Positions 17,682 through 26,371 are shown, numbered from the stretch's first letter. The stretch is 43,719 nucleotides of DNA from Pseudomonadota bacterium (GCA_018262285.1 JAGTRX010000042.1:1-43719), one strand, 5' to 3'. Notes: generated by a model from the sequence alone, not told the origin. Translations and numbers: made by a program.

Positions 17682-19094
17682 TTATCCTTTCAGAACTTGC
17701 AGAAGAACGTGCAAGTCATGATTGAGTTCATTTTCGCGTAAACGGGCGGCATCGATCGTCTTAACGGCGTGAATCACCGTAGTATGATCCCTACCGCCAA
17801 AAGCATCACCAATTTCCGGATAACTATGGCTGGTAATTTCGCGACAGAGCCACATGGCAACCTGACGGGGTCTGGCAATAGCACGGGTTCGCTTCTTTGA
17901 AAAAAATTCCGATACTTTCATTTTGTAGTAATCGGCGACAGTCTTCTGAATGGAATCAAGACTGACATTGCGAACGGAACCAACAATATCCTTGAGTGAC
18001 TCTTTGACCAGATCAAGAGAAATAGGCGCTTTGTGGAACATGGAAAAAGCCAGCACCTTGTTTAATGAACCTTCAAGTTCGCGCACATTCGAGCGCAAGT
18101 GCTTGGCAATAAAAAATGAAGACTCATCATCGAGGTGAATACCTTGGGCGGCAGCTTTGTTTTTAAGTATCGCAACGCGCATTTCCAGTTCAGGGGGCTC
18201 GATCTGAACCGTCAAACCCCAGTCAAAACGGGTGACGAGGCGATCATCCAGACCGTTAATGTCTTTAGGGTAAGTGTCACTGGTGATGATAATCTGCTTC
18301 TTTGATTCAATTAGAGCATTGAAAACAAAAAAGAATTCTTCCTGCGTACGGTTTTTGCCGTTAAAGAATTGAACGTCATCAATGAGAAGAACATCCAGTG
18401 AACGGTAATAACGCTTAAAGGTATCGAAAGATTTTTGCTGATAGGCACGGACTACATCGGAATAATAATCTTCAGCGTGGACATAACGGACAACACAATC
18501 CGGGCGCTCAGTCAGAATCTCGTTGCCGATAGCGTGAATCAGGTGTGTCTTGCCAAGGCCGGTGCCACCGTAAATGAACAAGGGGTTGTAAGCTCCCCCA
18601 GGGTTTTGGGAAACCTGCTGTGCTGCTGCCCGGGCAAGATTATTGGCCTTGCCGACAACCAGATTGTGAAAAGAAAAATCAGGAATCAGGCGTGACTTAT
18701 CGTAGGCTGCGTTTTTGGGTTTTCCCGAATTCCGGTTTTCGCCGACTCGGGGTTCGGCAAGAGCGGGCGCAGAAACCTTGCTTGAATCGGAAGCCCCTGT
18801 ATTCGTCACTTTTGCATCGAGTAAATGACGAGTGCCATTCCCCTTGCTATTGATGACCAGATCAATTTTGACCGGCAGCGAAAAAAACTCTGACCCGTAT
18901 TCAATGATTTGTTGCAGGTAGCGGTCACGTACCCACTTCTGGACGAAGCTGTTGGGAGCAACCAATCGCAGGCCTTTTTCGGGCGTCTCTTCCCCTTCCA
19001 GTCCCAGGGGTCTAATCCAGGTATTAAACTGTTGGGGAGATAATTCCTGTTCAAAGCGGCACAAACAGGATTTCCAGAAACCAGACAAAGCCAA
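17682..19094 (-). CDS. dnaA: Chromosomal replication initiator DnaA
   Basis: AAA+ initiator that binds DnaA boxes and melts oriC. 470 residues: domain I (1-80, FWKSCLCRFEQELSPQQFNTWIRPL), variable linker rich in Ser/Ala/Pro (about 95-135), AAA+ domain with Walker A GGTGLGKT (176-183) and Walker B LLIDDVQF (236-243), and C-terminal DNA-binding domain with the signature GDAFGGRDHTTVIHA near residue 430. The start is TTG 19094, supported by an excellent AGGAGGAG about 5-8 nt upstream and by alignment of the N-terminus; a weak start codon with a strong ribosome binding site is typical for dnaA. First gene of the leftward replication operon. Confidence 0.98.
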   Translation of the reverse strand: MALSGFWKSCLCRFEQELSPQQFNTWIRPLGLEGEETPEKGLRLVAPNSFVQKWVRDRYLQQIIEYGSEFFSLPVKIDLVINSKGNGTRHLLDAKVTNTGASDSSKVSAPALAEPRVGENRNSGKPKNAAYDKSRLIPDFSFHNLVVGKANNLARAAAQQVSQNPGGAYNPLFIYGGTGLGKTHLIHAIGNEILTERPDCVVRYVHAEDYYSDVVRAYQQKSFDTFKRYYRSLDVLLIDDVQFFNGKNRTQEEFFFVFNALIESKKQIIITSDTYPKDINGLDDRLVTRFDWGLTVQIEPPELEMRVAILKNKAAAQGIHLDDESSFFIAKHLRSNVRELEGSLNKVLAFSMFHKAPISLDLVKESLKDIVGSVRNVSLDSIQKTVADYYKMKVSEFFSKKRTRAIARPRQVAMWLCREITSHSYPEIGDAFGGRDHTTVIHAVKTIDAARLRENELNHDLHVLLQVLKG

Positions 19095-19167
19095 CTTAGC
19101 TCCTCCTGCCAGCGTGTACGAACAGAAACGGGGTTAAAACGAAAATAATTTAAGCCAGGGAAAGAAA

Positions 19168-19189
19168 TCGGCGACCCCCCGGTCGCCGA
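19168..19189. other. Strong hairpin in the dnaA upstream region
   Basis: Nine-bp perfect stem TCGGCGACC/GGTCGCCGA with a CCCC loop. On the minus strand it is followed by ATTTCTTT, so it could act as a weak terminator or attenuator of transcripts heading into dnaA, or protect the dnaA leader. Function unproven. Confidence 0.5.
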
Positions 19190-19221
19190 CATGCAGTACA
19201 TTCTACTCCGCCATGTGCTAC

Positions 19222-19230
19222 TTATCCACA
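19222..19230 (+). promoter_or_regulatory. DnaA box, perfect consensus, upstream of dnaA
   Basis: TTATCCACA in the dnaA-rpmH spacer. A second box-like sequence TGTGAACAA (19265-19273, reverse of TTGTTCACA, one mismatch to TTWTNCACA) lies 35 bp away. These may serve dnaA autoregulation or be part of a bipartite origin. Confidence 0.8.
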
Positions 19231-19250
19231 AGCCGGGGAAAAAATTTGAC

Positions 19251-19280
19251 TTGACAAAAGACCCTGTGAACAAGTCAAAT
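19251..19280 (+). promoter_or_regulatory. Probable rpmH promoter
   Basis: Perfect -35 TTGACA (19251-19256), 18-bp spacer, -10 TCAAAT (19275-19280, four of six). A 9-bp inverted repeat TTTGACTTG (19245-19253)/CAAGTCAAA (19271-19279) brackets the spacer and the one-mismatch DnaA box, so the promoter is placed to be controlled by a symmetric regulator or by DnaA. Confidence 0.55.
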
Positions 19281-19325
19281 AGCGCGTTTTTTCTCCATAG
19301 ACATCAAGGACTTCGTAATTCGGTT

Positions 19326-19433
19326 GTGCGCCGCAAGCGTACCCATGGATTTTTGGTCCGTATGGCGACCAAAGGCGGCCGTAAGGTAATTGCCGCCCGC
19401 CGTGCCAAGGGTCGTCACCGTTTGGGCGTGTAA
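19326..19433 (+). CDS. rpmH: 50S ribosomal protein L34, start region apparently deleted
   Basis: L34 of the large ribosomal subunit. The body [19 protein letters not shown] (beginning at the two Val codons) to GRHRLGV is textbook L34. The near-invariant N-terminus MKRTYQPS is absent: the eight codons before the first Val read R-H-Q-G-L-R-N-S and no start codon lies in place. A good ribosome binding site AAGGA (19306-19310) is followed by CTTCGTAAT and then directly by TCG-GTT-GTG. Inserting G plus codons 2-7 after AT would restore ATG at ideal spacing, so about 19 bp seem missing. The coordinate given begins at the first in-frame GTG of the conserved part. The frame is open upstream to ATG 19191, an unlikely start. 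Confidence 0.8.
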   Translation: MRRKRTHGFLVRMATKGGRKVIAARRAKGRHRLGV

Positions 19434-19451
19434 TCAGCTATATCGTAACGG

Positions 19452-19862
19452 GTGCCCCAGGTCGTCGCTATAGCCAGTTCCTGCCAATATTTTCCACGGC
19501 AGAATCGCCTGACCAGAACGGATGAGTACTCATCCGTTTTTGATTTCAGGCGTGCAATTCGCGGCCAGATGTTTATGTTGCACTATCAGCCGCGGTCAGA
19601 AGTGTATGCTGATGCGCGCCTGGGTCTGGTCATTGGCAAGAAACAGGTCAAGAGCGCGGTTCGCCGCAATTTGATCAAGCGTTTGGCGCGGGAAAGTTTT
19701 CGCAAGCAGCGCGCCGGGTTGGAAGGATACGATATTGTGTTGCGTCTGCATGCCCGACCCGAAACCATGGATCGCCGCCATCTTGCAGGCGAGATTGCGA
19801 CCTTGCTCGGCAAATTACGTCCTCGCCAGAAATTATCGGCAAAGACACAAGTAAGCGGATGA
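19452..19862 (+). CDS. rnpA: Ribonuclease P protein component
   Basis: Protein subunit of RNase P, which together with the RNA subunit trims the 5' ends of tRNA precursors. Up to 136 residues: [49 protein letters not shown] (the RNR signature) and [11 protein letters not shown] are all conserved. The only in-frame start upstream of the conserved part is GTG 19452, with no good ribosome binding site, so the first 13 residues are doubtful. It lies 18 bp after rpmH and overlaps yidD by ATGA, the usual rpmH-rnpA-yidD-yidC order. Confidence 0.92.
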   Translation: MPQVVAIASSCQYFPRQNRLTRTDEYSSVFDFRRAIRGQMFMLHYQPRSEVYADARLGLVIGKKQVKSAVRRNLIKRLARESFRKQRAGLEGYDIVLRLHARPETMDRRHLAGEIATLLGKLRPRQKLSAKTQVSG

Positions 19863-20068
19863 AAAAGCTGGTTATTGGCCTGATTGGCATTTACCGCTAT
19901 GCAATCAGTCCGTTGTTGGGGCCCAGGTGCCGTTTTTTTCCGACCTGTTCGGAATACGCTGCCGAGGCCGTGGAAAAACATGGTGTGTCCCATGGAAGCT
20001 GGTTGGCGATCAGGCGACTCCTGCGCTGCCATCCATGGAACCCCGGTGGATTTGACCCGGTACCCTAA
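19859..20068 (+). CDS. yidD: Membrane protein insertion efficiency factor YidD
   Basis: Small amphipathic membrane-associated protein that aids YidC-dependent insertion. 69 residues, full length. Family motifs present: [23 protein letters not shown] (12-34) and [14 protein letters not shown] (56-69), with conserved cysteines. Start overlaps the rnpA stop (ATGA) and the gene ends 29 bp before yidC. Confidence 0.96.
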   Translation: MKKLVIGLIGIYRYAISPLLGPRCRFFPTCSEYAAEAVEKHGVSHGSWLAIRRLLRCHPWNPGGFDPVP

Positions 20069-20097
20069 AAAAGTGCCACATTATTGGTAGGCTGCTC

Positions 20098-21813
20098 ATG
20101 GAAACACGTCGCTTGATCCTGCTGTCCGTTTTCTGCTTTTCAATCTTCATGTTGTGGCAAAACTGGCAAATCTATAAACAGCCCAAAATCCCTGTAACAA
20201 CCAGCAGTAATGCCTCGCCAGCAGCGGTGCCTTCCGTGGGTACGGTTCCGGCGGCAATACCGACAGCCGTTCCTGGCGCTGTTGCAACACCAGCGCCGGC
20301 AAGCGTACCGGCAGGCGAAGCCAAGGAAGCGCAACTCGTTACCGTCAAGACCGATCTCTACCAGGCGTCTTTCTCCAGTGTCGGTGGTGACATGGTGCGG
20401 CTCGAACTGTTGAACTATCGCGATCATGCTGACAAGGGTCAGAATTTTGTCCTGTTCGATGCCAAGCACCAGTATTTTGCCCAAAGCGGCTTTTTGCCCG
20501 GCGCCGGCCTGCCTGACCACCGCTCACTTTTCAGTATCAGCGGCCCGACTGAAATGGCGGAAGGCATCAATGAACTGAAAATCCGTTTGACTCCAGTTCA
20601 GTCCGCCCTCAAGGCCAGCAAGGTCTATACCCTCAAACGCGGCAGTTACCTGATCGACGTGAGTTGGGAAATTGAAAACACCAGTCAAAGCCCCGTCACG
20701 CCAAATGCCTATTATCAATTGCAGCGTGATGATGTTGCCCCGGCAGGCGAATCGAGCATGGTGTCGACTTTTACCGGCCCGGCTGTATTCACCAACGAAG
20801 GGAAATACCAAAAAGTCGATATTGGCGACATCGTCAAGGAAAAAGCCAAGTTTACGCAAAAAGCTGACAACGGCTGGTTGGCCATGGTGCAGCATTATTT
20901 TGTCGCCGCCTGGGTGCCAAAGGCGCCGCAGCAGCGCGAGTTTTACATGAGTAAACTCGACAGTGCCAAGAATCATCTGGTTCGCGCCGGCATGATTGTG
21001 CCTTTGGCCAGCGTGGCTCCGGGTGGCAAAACCACCTATTCCATGTCGCTCTATGCCGGCCCGCAGGAACAGTCGGTTCTCAAGCAGGTTGCTCCAGGGC
21101 TCGAACTGGTCGTCGATTACGGCTGGCTGACCGTTGTGGCCTCGCCAATATTCTGGGCGCTCGAATGGATCCACAAACTGGTCGGCAACTGGGGTTGGGC
21201 CATCGTTATTCTGACCATCTGTATCAAGCTTGTTTTCTTCCCGCTTTCGGCTGCTTCGTATAAATCGATGGCCAAAATGAAGAACCTGGCACCGCAGATG
21301 ACGGCGCTCAAAGAACGTTACGGCGACGACCGCCAGCGCCTCAACCAGGAGATGATGAACCTTTACAAGACGGAAAAGGTCAATCCGCTGGGTGGCTGCC
21401 TGCCCATCCTGATCCAGATCCCGGTGTTTATTGCCCTTTACTGGGTGCTGCTCGGCGCTGTCGAAATGCGGGATGCGCCCTGGATCTTGTGGATCAAGGA
21501 TTTGTCGGCGCCCGATGCTTTGTTCGGCCATCTTCCCATTATTGGCTGGCCGATTGGTCCGCTGCCGATCGTGATGGTCATCAGCATGCTGATCCAGACC
21601 AAACTCAATCCCACCCCGCCCGATCCGGTGCAGGCCAAAGTCATGCAGATCATGCCCTTCGCTTTCGGACTCATGTTCTTCAACTTCCCTTCCGGACTAG
21701 TGTTGTACTGGGTGGTGAACAATATTCTTTCCATTGCCCAGCAATGGCAGATTACACGTTTGATCGACGGCAAGGGCAAAGGCAAGAAAGCGGCGAACGA
21801 CGCCAAGGCCTGA
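20098..21813 (+). CDS. yidC: Membrane protein insertase YidC
   Basis: Inner-membrane insertase of the YidC/Oxa1/Alb3 family, acting alone or with SecYEG. 571 residues: N-terminal helix (LILLSVFCFSIFMLWQNW, about 6-23), an Ala/Pro/Val-rich linker (about 35-80), the large periplasmic beta-sandwich P1 domain (about 80-340), then five C-terminal helices beginning near WLTVVASPIFWALEWIHKLVGNWGW. The cytoplasmic loop SAASYKSMAKMKNLAPQMTALKERYGDDR is conserved. The end GKGKGKKAANDAKA is basic, as often seen. ATG 20098 gives the usual METRRLIL start. Confidence 0.97.
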   Translation: METRRLILLSVFCFSIFMLWQNWQIYKQPKIPVTTSSNASPAAVPSVGTVPAAIPTAVPGAVATPAPASVPAGEAKEAQLVTVKTDLYQASFSSVGGDMVRLELLNYRDHADKGQNFVLFDAKHQYFAQSGFLPGAGLPDHRSLFSISGPTEMAEGINELKIRLTPVQSALKASKVYTLKRGSYLIDVSWEIENTSQSPVTPNAYYQLQRDDVAPAGESSMVSTFTGPAVFTNEGKYQKVDIGDIVKEKAKFTQKADNGWLAMVQHYFVAAWVPKAPQQREFYMSKLDSAKNHLVRAGMIVPLASVAPGGKTTYSMSLYAGPQEQSVLKQVAPGLELVVDYGWLTVVASPIFWALEWIHKLVGNWGWAIVILTICIKLVFFPLSAASYKSMAKMKNLAPQMTALKERYGDDRQRLNQEMMNLYKTEKVNPLGGCLPILIQIPVFIALYWVLLGAVEMRDAPWILWIKDLSAPDALFGHLPIIGWPIGPLPIVMVISMLIQTKLNPTPPDPVQAKVMQIMPFAFGLMFFNFPSGLVLYWVVNNILSIAQQWQITRLIDGKGKGKKAANDAKA

Positions 21814-21822
21814 GTGCCTTGA

Positions 21823-23178
21823 ATGATTACGGCAAAGGAAACCATTGCTGCCATCGCCACGGCTCCCGGCCGTGGCGGCATCGGGGTTGTCCGATTTTCT
21901 GGGTCTGAACTCCTGCCCTTGGCGCTGGCGCTCAGTGGCAAATCGCCGCCACCGCGCCATGCCACCCTGGCCAATTTCAAAGCTGCTGATGGCAGCGTTA
22001 TCGACCAGGGGCTATTGCTCTACTTCCCTGCCCCGCATTCCTTTACCGGTGAAGACGTCCTCGAACTGCACGGCCACGGCGGCCCGGTGGTCATGCAAAT
22101 GCTGCTCGCACGCTGCCTTGATCTTGGCGCCCGTCTGGCCGAACCGGGCGAATTCACCTGCCGCGCCTTCTTGAATGGCAAGCTCGATCTGGCGCAGGCC
22201 GAAGCCGTTGCCGATTTGATCGATGCGGCAACAACTTCAGCCGCCCGTTCGGCGGTGCGCTCGCTGCAGGGCGAGTTTTCCCGCGCTGTCCACACGATGG
22301 TGCAGGAATTGATCGATTTGCGCATGCTGGTCGAAGCCACGCTCGATTTTCCTGAGGAAGAGATCGATTTTCTGCAGGCGGCGGATGCTTTTGCCCGCCT
22401 GCAACGTGTCCATGATCAACTGGCAACGGTGCGGGATCGTGCCGCTCAGGGCAAACTGCTGCAGGCCGGTTTGCACGTTGTGCTGGCCGGGCAGCCCAAT
22501 GTTGGCAAGTCCTCCCTGCTCAATCGTCTGGCCGGTGACGAGCTGGCCATTGTGACGCCCATTGCCGGCACCACCCGCGATGCCCTCAAATCCGCCATCC
22601 AGATTGCCGGCATTCCCCTGCACATCATCGACACAGCGGGTCTGCGCGACAGTGAAGATGAAATCGAGCGTTTGGGCATTGAGCGCACCTGGCGCGAGAT
22701 CGAGCGTGCCGATGTTGTCCTGCTGCTGGTCGATGCCCGTATTGGCGTGACCGAGGCCGACCGCTCCATTCTGGCCCGTCTGCCAGCCAATCTGTGTCGC
22801 ATTACTGTGTTGAACAAGCTGGATTTATTGGCCGATCAAGAACCCTGCCGGCGGGAAACTGCAGATGGCGTCGCGCTCTATCTGTCCGCCAAGAAGGATT
22901 TGGGCATCGATTTGCTGCGCCAGGAACTTTTGCAGGTGGCGGGTTGGCATCAGACCGAAGATGTCTTTATCGCCCGTGAGCGCCATTTGCGGGCGCTGAG
23001 CGAGGCACACGAGCATCTTGCAGCGGCACGCGCCATGATGAAGGATGCCAGCCTGCCACTTGAACTTTTTGCCGAAGAACTGCGGCTGGCGCAACGTGCG
23101 CTGGGCGAGATTACAGGCGAATTTTCGGCCGACGACTTGCTGGGCAGGATATTCAGCCATTTTTGCATGGGCAAGTGA
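21823..23178 (+). CDS. mnmE: tRNA modification GTPase MnmE
   Basis: With MnmG makes the 5-(carboxymethyl)aminomethyl group on wobble U34 of tRNAs. 451 residues, full length: N-terminal formyl-THF-binding domain ([61 protein letters not shown]), helical domain, inserted G domain with G1 GQPNVGKSS (about 222-230), G2 GTTRD, G3 DTAGLRD and G4 NKLD. The C-terminal Cys motif reads FCMGK instead of the more common FCIGK; the catalytic Cys is retained. Starts 9 bp after yidC with no clear ribosome binding site. Completes the conserved origin block. Confidence 0.97.
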   Translation: MITAKETIAAIATAPGRGGIGVVRFSGSELLPLALALSGKSPPPRHATLANFKAADGSVIDQGLLLYFPAPHSFTGEDVLELHGHGGPVVMQMLLARCLDLGARLAEPGEFTCRAFLNGKLDLAQAEAVADLIDAATTSAARSAVRSLQGEFSRAVHTMVQELIDLRMLVEATLDFPEEEIDFLQAADAFARLQRVHDQLATVRDRAAQGKLLQAGLHVVLAGQPNVGKSSLLNRLAGDELAIVTPIAGTTRDALKSAIQIAGIPLHIIDTAGLRDSEDEIERLGIERTWREIERADVVLLLVDARIGVTEADRSILARLPANLCRITVLNKLDLLADQEPCRRETADGVALYLSAKKDLGIDLLRQELLQVAGWHQTEDVFIARERHLRALSEAHEHLAAARAMMKDASLPLELFAEELRLAQRALGEITGEFSADDLLGRIFSHFCMGK

Positions 23179-23198
23179 TAAGCCCTGCCTGCTCAAAA

Positions 23199-23972
23199 AT
23201 GCCCGAAAAACTGTCACCTCCGGATCACAGCATCGATATCAGCGAAGAGGCCGGGGTGCGTTATCTGCACTTTGGCTCCGACTGGGTGCAGGGCGCCATG
23301 CGCATTGCCCGTCCGTGGGCACTGGAACTGGCCTATACGCGGGAAATGATGGCCTGGCTGTTGTTCCAGCCCGTTGCTGTGCATCCGCAAAAAATATTGC
23401 TGATCGGGCTTGGCGCCGCTTCGCTGATCCGCTTTCTGTACCGCAACCTGCCGCAAAGTCATCTGACCGTGGTCGAAATCCATCCGGGCGTGGTCGCGGC
23501 AGCGCGCCAGTTTTTCAAATTGCCGGAAGATGCCGGACGTCTGGAAATTGTCATTGACGATGGCGCTGATTTTCTTCGTAAAAACACCGGTCAGTTCGAT
23601 TGCATCCTGGTCGATGGCTTTGATGCGGACGCCCGTTGTGGGCGGCTCGATAGCAGGGACTTCTATCGCGATTGCTACCAGCGGCTTGCCCCCGAAGGCA
23701 TCGTTGTGTGCAACCTGCTGGGTCGCAACAAGGGATTCCAGGCCAGTGTCGATCGCCTGCGTGCCGCCTTCGACGAGCGTGCCATTGTTTTCCCCTCCTG
23801 TGACAGCGGTAATGCTGTCGCCTTTGCTTGCCGGACACCGTTGACTGTCAGTCTGGAGGAATTGCGCGAACGCGCCGGACAACTGAAATCGAGCACTGGC
23901 CTTGATCTGCGGCCGACCATCAGCCGTCTGCAATTGACCCAGTCGTTGCCGGGGAATCGGCTTTCACTGTAA
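23199..23972 (+). CDS. Spermidine synthase-like methyltransferase-fold protein
   Basis: 257-residue Rossmann-fold protein of the polyamine synthase-like group. Visible: the SAM-site-like ILLIGLGAASLIRFLYR, acidic strand end VVEIHPGVVAAAR, and DDGADFLRKNTGQFDCILVDGFDA, equivalent to the DDG/D-D region of SpeE. The N-terminal beta tetramerisation domain of true spermidine synthase is short (GVRYLHFGSDWVQGAMRI), and the DDDDG-type catalytic loop is not complete, so the product may not be spermidine. ATG 23199 is used; an in-frame start at 23163 would overlap mnmE. Convergent with the GNAT gene. Confidence 0.75.
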   Translation: MPEKLSPPDHSIDISEEAGVRYLHFGSDWVQGAMRIARPWALELAYTREMMAWLLFQPVAVHPQKILLIGLGAASLIRFLYRNLPQSHLTVVEIHPGVVAAARQFFKLPEDAGRLEIVIDDGADFLRKNTGQFDCILVDGFDADARCGRLDSRDFYRDCYQRLAPEGIVVCNLLGRNKGFQASVDRLRAAFDERAIVFPSCDSGNAVAFACRTPLTVSLEELRERAGQLKSSTGLDLRPTISRLQLTQSLPGNRLSL

Positions 23973-23984
23973 CAAGCGCAAGAT

Positions 23985-24485
23985 TTACAAGGGCTTTTCC
24001 ATGACGAAATCGTCCATGACAAAGCCCTTGCCGATGTCGACGCAAACGCTTTCGCGCACGGCGAAACCGTGTTTGCGGTAGGCGGCAATGGCCTGTTCAT
24101 TGCGCTTGTTGACCGCCAGGATCATTTCGCCATAGCCTTTTTCGCGGCCGCGTGCCGCCGCCCGGGCAATTAGCATGCCGCCGATGCCAAGGCGCTGCCT
24201 GCCCGGATGGATGTAAAGCTTGTCCAGTTTGTACTCGCCCTGATAAACCTCGCAGGCGCAAAAGCCACAGATTTCGCCATCGACCAGCGCCAGTTCGAAC
24301 CAGTGGTCGGGTGAATCGAGGTATGTCCGCAAACTTTCTTCCGAATAACGCTCGGCCAGCATGTGGTCAATCTGCGCCTGGGTGATGATTTTCTTGTAAG
24401 TGGCCTGCCAGATGACGCGGGCGAGCTTGGTGACAGCAGCAAAATCTTCGGCAGCCAGCGGCCGAAAAGTGATGGCATCGTTCAT
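23985..24485 (-). CDS. GNAT family N-acetyltransferase
   Basis: 166-residue Gcn5-related acetyltransferase. Visible: beta4 LDKLYIHPG followed by the acetyl-CoA-binding loop RQRLGIGG, and the later AVNKRNEQAIAAYRKHGF motif that precedes the C-terminal strands. The substrate is unknown; small-molecule and protein N-acetylation are both possible. It overlaps the preceding lipid A acyltransferase gene by 4 bp (ATGA), so it is translated from the same message. Complete at both ends. Confidence 0.88.
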   Translation of the reverse strand: MNDAITFRPLAAEDFAAVTKLARVIWQATYKKIITQAQIDHMLAERYSEESLRTYLDSPDHWFELALVDGEICGFCACEVYQGEYKLDKLYIHPGRQRLGIGGMLIARAAARGREKGYGEMILAVNKRNEQAIAAYRKHGFAVRESVCVDIGKGFVMDDFVMEKPL

Positions 24486-25357
24486 GGATAAAACCTTTCT
24501 TCTCCCGGCGGCCGGGTCTTGAAGCGCTTGTGCAACCAGAAATACTGTTCCGGCATTTTACGCACTTCGTTTTCGATAAAGCGGTTCATGCGTATGGTGT
24601 CGGCTTCGACGCTTGCGCCAGGGAAATTTTCCCAAGCCGACTGTAGGCTGATTTCGTAGCCATCAGCCACCTGTCGGCAGATACAGGGCACGACACAGGC
24701 GCCGGTCAGCCGCGCCAGGCGTGACACCGTCGGCAGCGTCGCCGCCTGCACGCCAAAAAAGGGGGCAAAAATCGAATCCTGCGGGCCAAAATCCATATCA
24801 GGCAGGTAATAAAAGGGGTAGCCGTCTCTCAAGGCCTTGACCGCCTTGCGCATACCATCCTGACGCGACAGCAGGATGGGCTGGTTGAAACGTAGCCGCC
24901 CATTCAGCAATACCTGATTGAAAACCGGATTTTTCTGATTGGAGTAAACGCTCACTAGCGGCGTCGTCATCGTCATCATGGTGCCACCAGCATCGAGCCC
25001 GACGAAATGCGGCGCCAGAAGGATGACCGGCCGGCCTTGGCGGTCTTTCAAATGTTCGCCGCCAGAAAGGCGAATCAGACGGGCCAATCTATTGGGCGAA
25101 GCCCACCAGCCCAAAGTCCGATCCAGAAAGGCGCGGGCAAAGGCGATGAAATGGCGGCGGGCGAGATTGGTGCGCTCGCTTTCGCTCATTCCCGGAAAGC
25201 ACAGGCGCAGGTTAGTGAGCGCGACCATACGGCGCTCGTGCCCCACAGCAAAGAGCAGGCGCCCAAGCAAAGCGCCGAGAAAGCGTAATACGGGCAAGGG
25301 CAGCCAGTGCAACAACCAGAGAAGCGCTACCGCCAGATGGGCAGTCCAATATTTCAA
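24482..25357 (-). CDS. Lipid A biosynthesis acyltransferase (LpxL/HtrB family), first of two
   Basis: Adds a secondary acyl chain to lipid A at the inner face of the inner membrane. 291 residues: N-terminal anchor helix (AHLAVALLWLLHWLPLPVLRFLGALLGRLLFAVG, about 6-39), then the acyltransferase core with the catalytic HX4D motif His117-Asp122 (APHFVGLD), the block LPDMDFGPQDSIFAPFFGVQAAT, and MPEQYFWLHKRFKTRPPGE at the C-terminus. It overlaps its upstream paralogue by 4 bp. The acyl position and chain length (LpxL, LpxM or LpxP type) cannot be told from sequence alone. Confidence 0.92.
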   Translation of the reverse strand: MKYWTAHLAVALLWLLHWLPLPVLRFLGALLGRLLFAVGHERRMVALTNLRLCFPGMSESERTNLARRHFIAFARAFLDRTLGWWASPNRLARLIRLSGGEHLKDRQGRPVILLAPHFVGLDAGGTMMTMTTPLVSVYSNQKNPVFNQVLLNGRLRFNQPILLSRQDGMRKAVKALRDGYPFYYLPDMDFGPQDSIFAPFFGVQAATLPTVSRLARLTGACVVPCICRQVADGYEISLQSAWENFPGASVEADTIRMNRFIENEVRKMPEQYFWLHKRFKTRPPGEERFYP

Positions 25358-26211
25358 TGCGGCTCTCCATTGCTACCCGGAGGCGGTTCTGCCCCGGCCG
25401 GCCTTTTGTAGCGGTTATAGCCCCACAAGTATTGTTCCGGCTTCTGGCGGATCAGGTCTTCGATTTCGTGGTTGATCTGGTGGGCGCGTGCCACGGTATC
25501 GCCGGTAAATTCCTGCAGTGGTGGTCGGAAACGCAGACGAAAACCCTTGCCGCCGGGCAGGCGCTCGCCCCAGACAAAAAGAGTCGTTGCGCCGGTTTCG
25601 GTCAAGCGGGCGGCGAGGGTCATGGTGTAAGCCGGTCGGCCGAAAAAATCGAGCCAGATGCCTTCACCTACTCTGGGCGCCTGATCGGGCAGCAGGCCGA
25701 TGGCTTGCCCTTTCTTCAGCGCCTTGATCAGGGCGCGCACGCCGGAAAGGTCAGCCGGTGCCAGATGAAGATGCGGGCGACGGCGACCCGCTTCGATCAA
25801 GGTCTGCAAGCCGGCATTTTTGGGCGGGCGGAACAGTACGGTTATTTCGGCCAGGGTCGACAGATACTGAGCGATGATTTCAAAGCAGCCCAGGTGCGGG
25901 GTCAGATAAACAATGCCCTTACCGGCAGCTTGCGCCGCCTTGACATGCTCCGCTCCATCGATTTCAACCGCCAGTGCGGCGGCATCCGGCAGATTGTGCA
26001 ACCAGATGTGGGAAGGCTCCAGCGCCTGTTTGCCGGCTTCGGCAATGGCGGCGGAACGCAGCGCCGGATCAATACCGGCCTGCGCCATATTGGCCTTGAG
26101 GTTGTGCCGATAGGTGGGCGAGGCCAGGTAGGTTAGCCAGCCGAGTAAGCCGCCGATGACGTGCACCAGGCACAGGGGGATGCAACTGAGAAGACGGTAG
26201 AAAAAGACCAT
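25354..26211 (-). CDS. Lipid A biosynthesis acyltransferase (LpxL/HtrB family), second
   Basis: Paralogue of the gene it overlaps (25354-25357). 285 residues: N-terminal hydrophobic region (FFYRLLSCIPLCLVHVIGGLLGWLTYLA, 3-30), catalytic HX4E motif His106-Glu111 (TPHLGCFE), LLPDQAPRVGEGIWLDFFGRPAYT, and QYLWGYNRYKRP at the end. It therefore differs from its neighbour in the acidic residue (Glu versus Asp), the same difference seen between acyltransferases with different acyl or position specificity. ATG 26211 gives the usual start; the frame is open upstream to 26304 through the metK promoter region. Divergent from metK. Confidence 0.9.
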   Translation of the reverse strand: MVFFYRLLSCIPLCLVHVIGGLLGWLTYLASPTYRHNLKANMAQAGIDPALRSAAIAEAGKQALEPSHIWLHNLPDAAALAVEIDGAEHVKAAQAAGKGIVYLTPHLGCFEIIAQYLSTLAEITVLFRPPKNAGLQTLIEAGRRRPHLHLAPADLSGVRALIKALKKGQAIGLLPDQAPRVGEGIWLDFFGRPAYTMTLAARLTETGATTLFVWGERLPGGKGFRLRFRPPLQEFTGDTVARAHQINHEIEDLIRQKPEQYLWGYNRYKRPAGAEPPPGSNGEPH

Positions 26212-26224
26212 GCGCAAATACGGC

Positions 26225-26252
26225 TTGCAAGAGTGGGGAAAAGAGGTAAGAT
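26225..26252 (+). promoter_or_regulatory. Candidate metK promoter
   Basis: TTGCAA (26225-26230), 16-bp spacer, TAAGAT (26247-26252). Transcription would begin near 26259, giving an approximately 120-nt leader that contains the hairpin at 26323-26371. It lies in the divergent gap with the acyltransferase genes. Confidence 0.4.
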
Positions 26253-26322
26253 TATCAGTTCGCCGAGTTAAACAGACAACTTGCGGGGCGAAAAGAAACA
26301 TCAAAATACCGCTAAAGCGTCG

Positions 26323-26371
26323 CCTGCTCGTGGTCCGAAGCCGGTAGCGCCGGATAACAGGACCATGCAGG
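26323..26371 (+). promoter_or_regulatory. Three-tier leader hairpin covering the metK ribosome binding site
   Basis: Nested helices CCTGC/GCAGG, TGGTCC/GGACCA and CCGG/CCGG (15 bp in total), separated by small asymmetric internal loops and capped by TAGCG. The 3' arm GCAGG includes the first bases of the metK Shine-Dalgarno AGGAG (26369-26373), which lies 5 nt before the ATG, so folding would block initiation. I do not recognise it as a known SAM or SAH riboswitch class. A tiny frame ATG-CAG-GAG-TTG-TTA-TGA (26365-26382) ends on the metK start. Confidence 0.6.

Noticed and set aside
19191-19433. 80-codon version of L34 starting at ATG 19191
   Set aside because: The extra N-terminus would be translated from the promoter and DnaA-box region, has no ribosome binding site and resembles no L34.
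20524-21531. 335-codon open frame on the minus strand
   Set aside because: It is antisense to yidC, shows no recognisable domain and has a low-complexity, His/Gln/Arg-rich composition typical of a shadow frame.
23214-23933. 239-codon open frame on the minus strand
   Set aside because: Antisense to the spermidine synthase-like gene; no motif or ribosome binding site.
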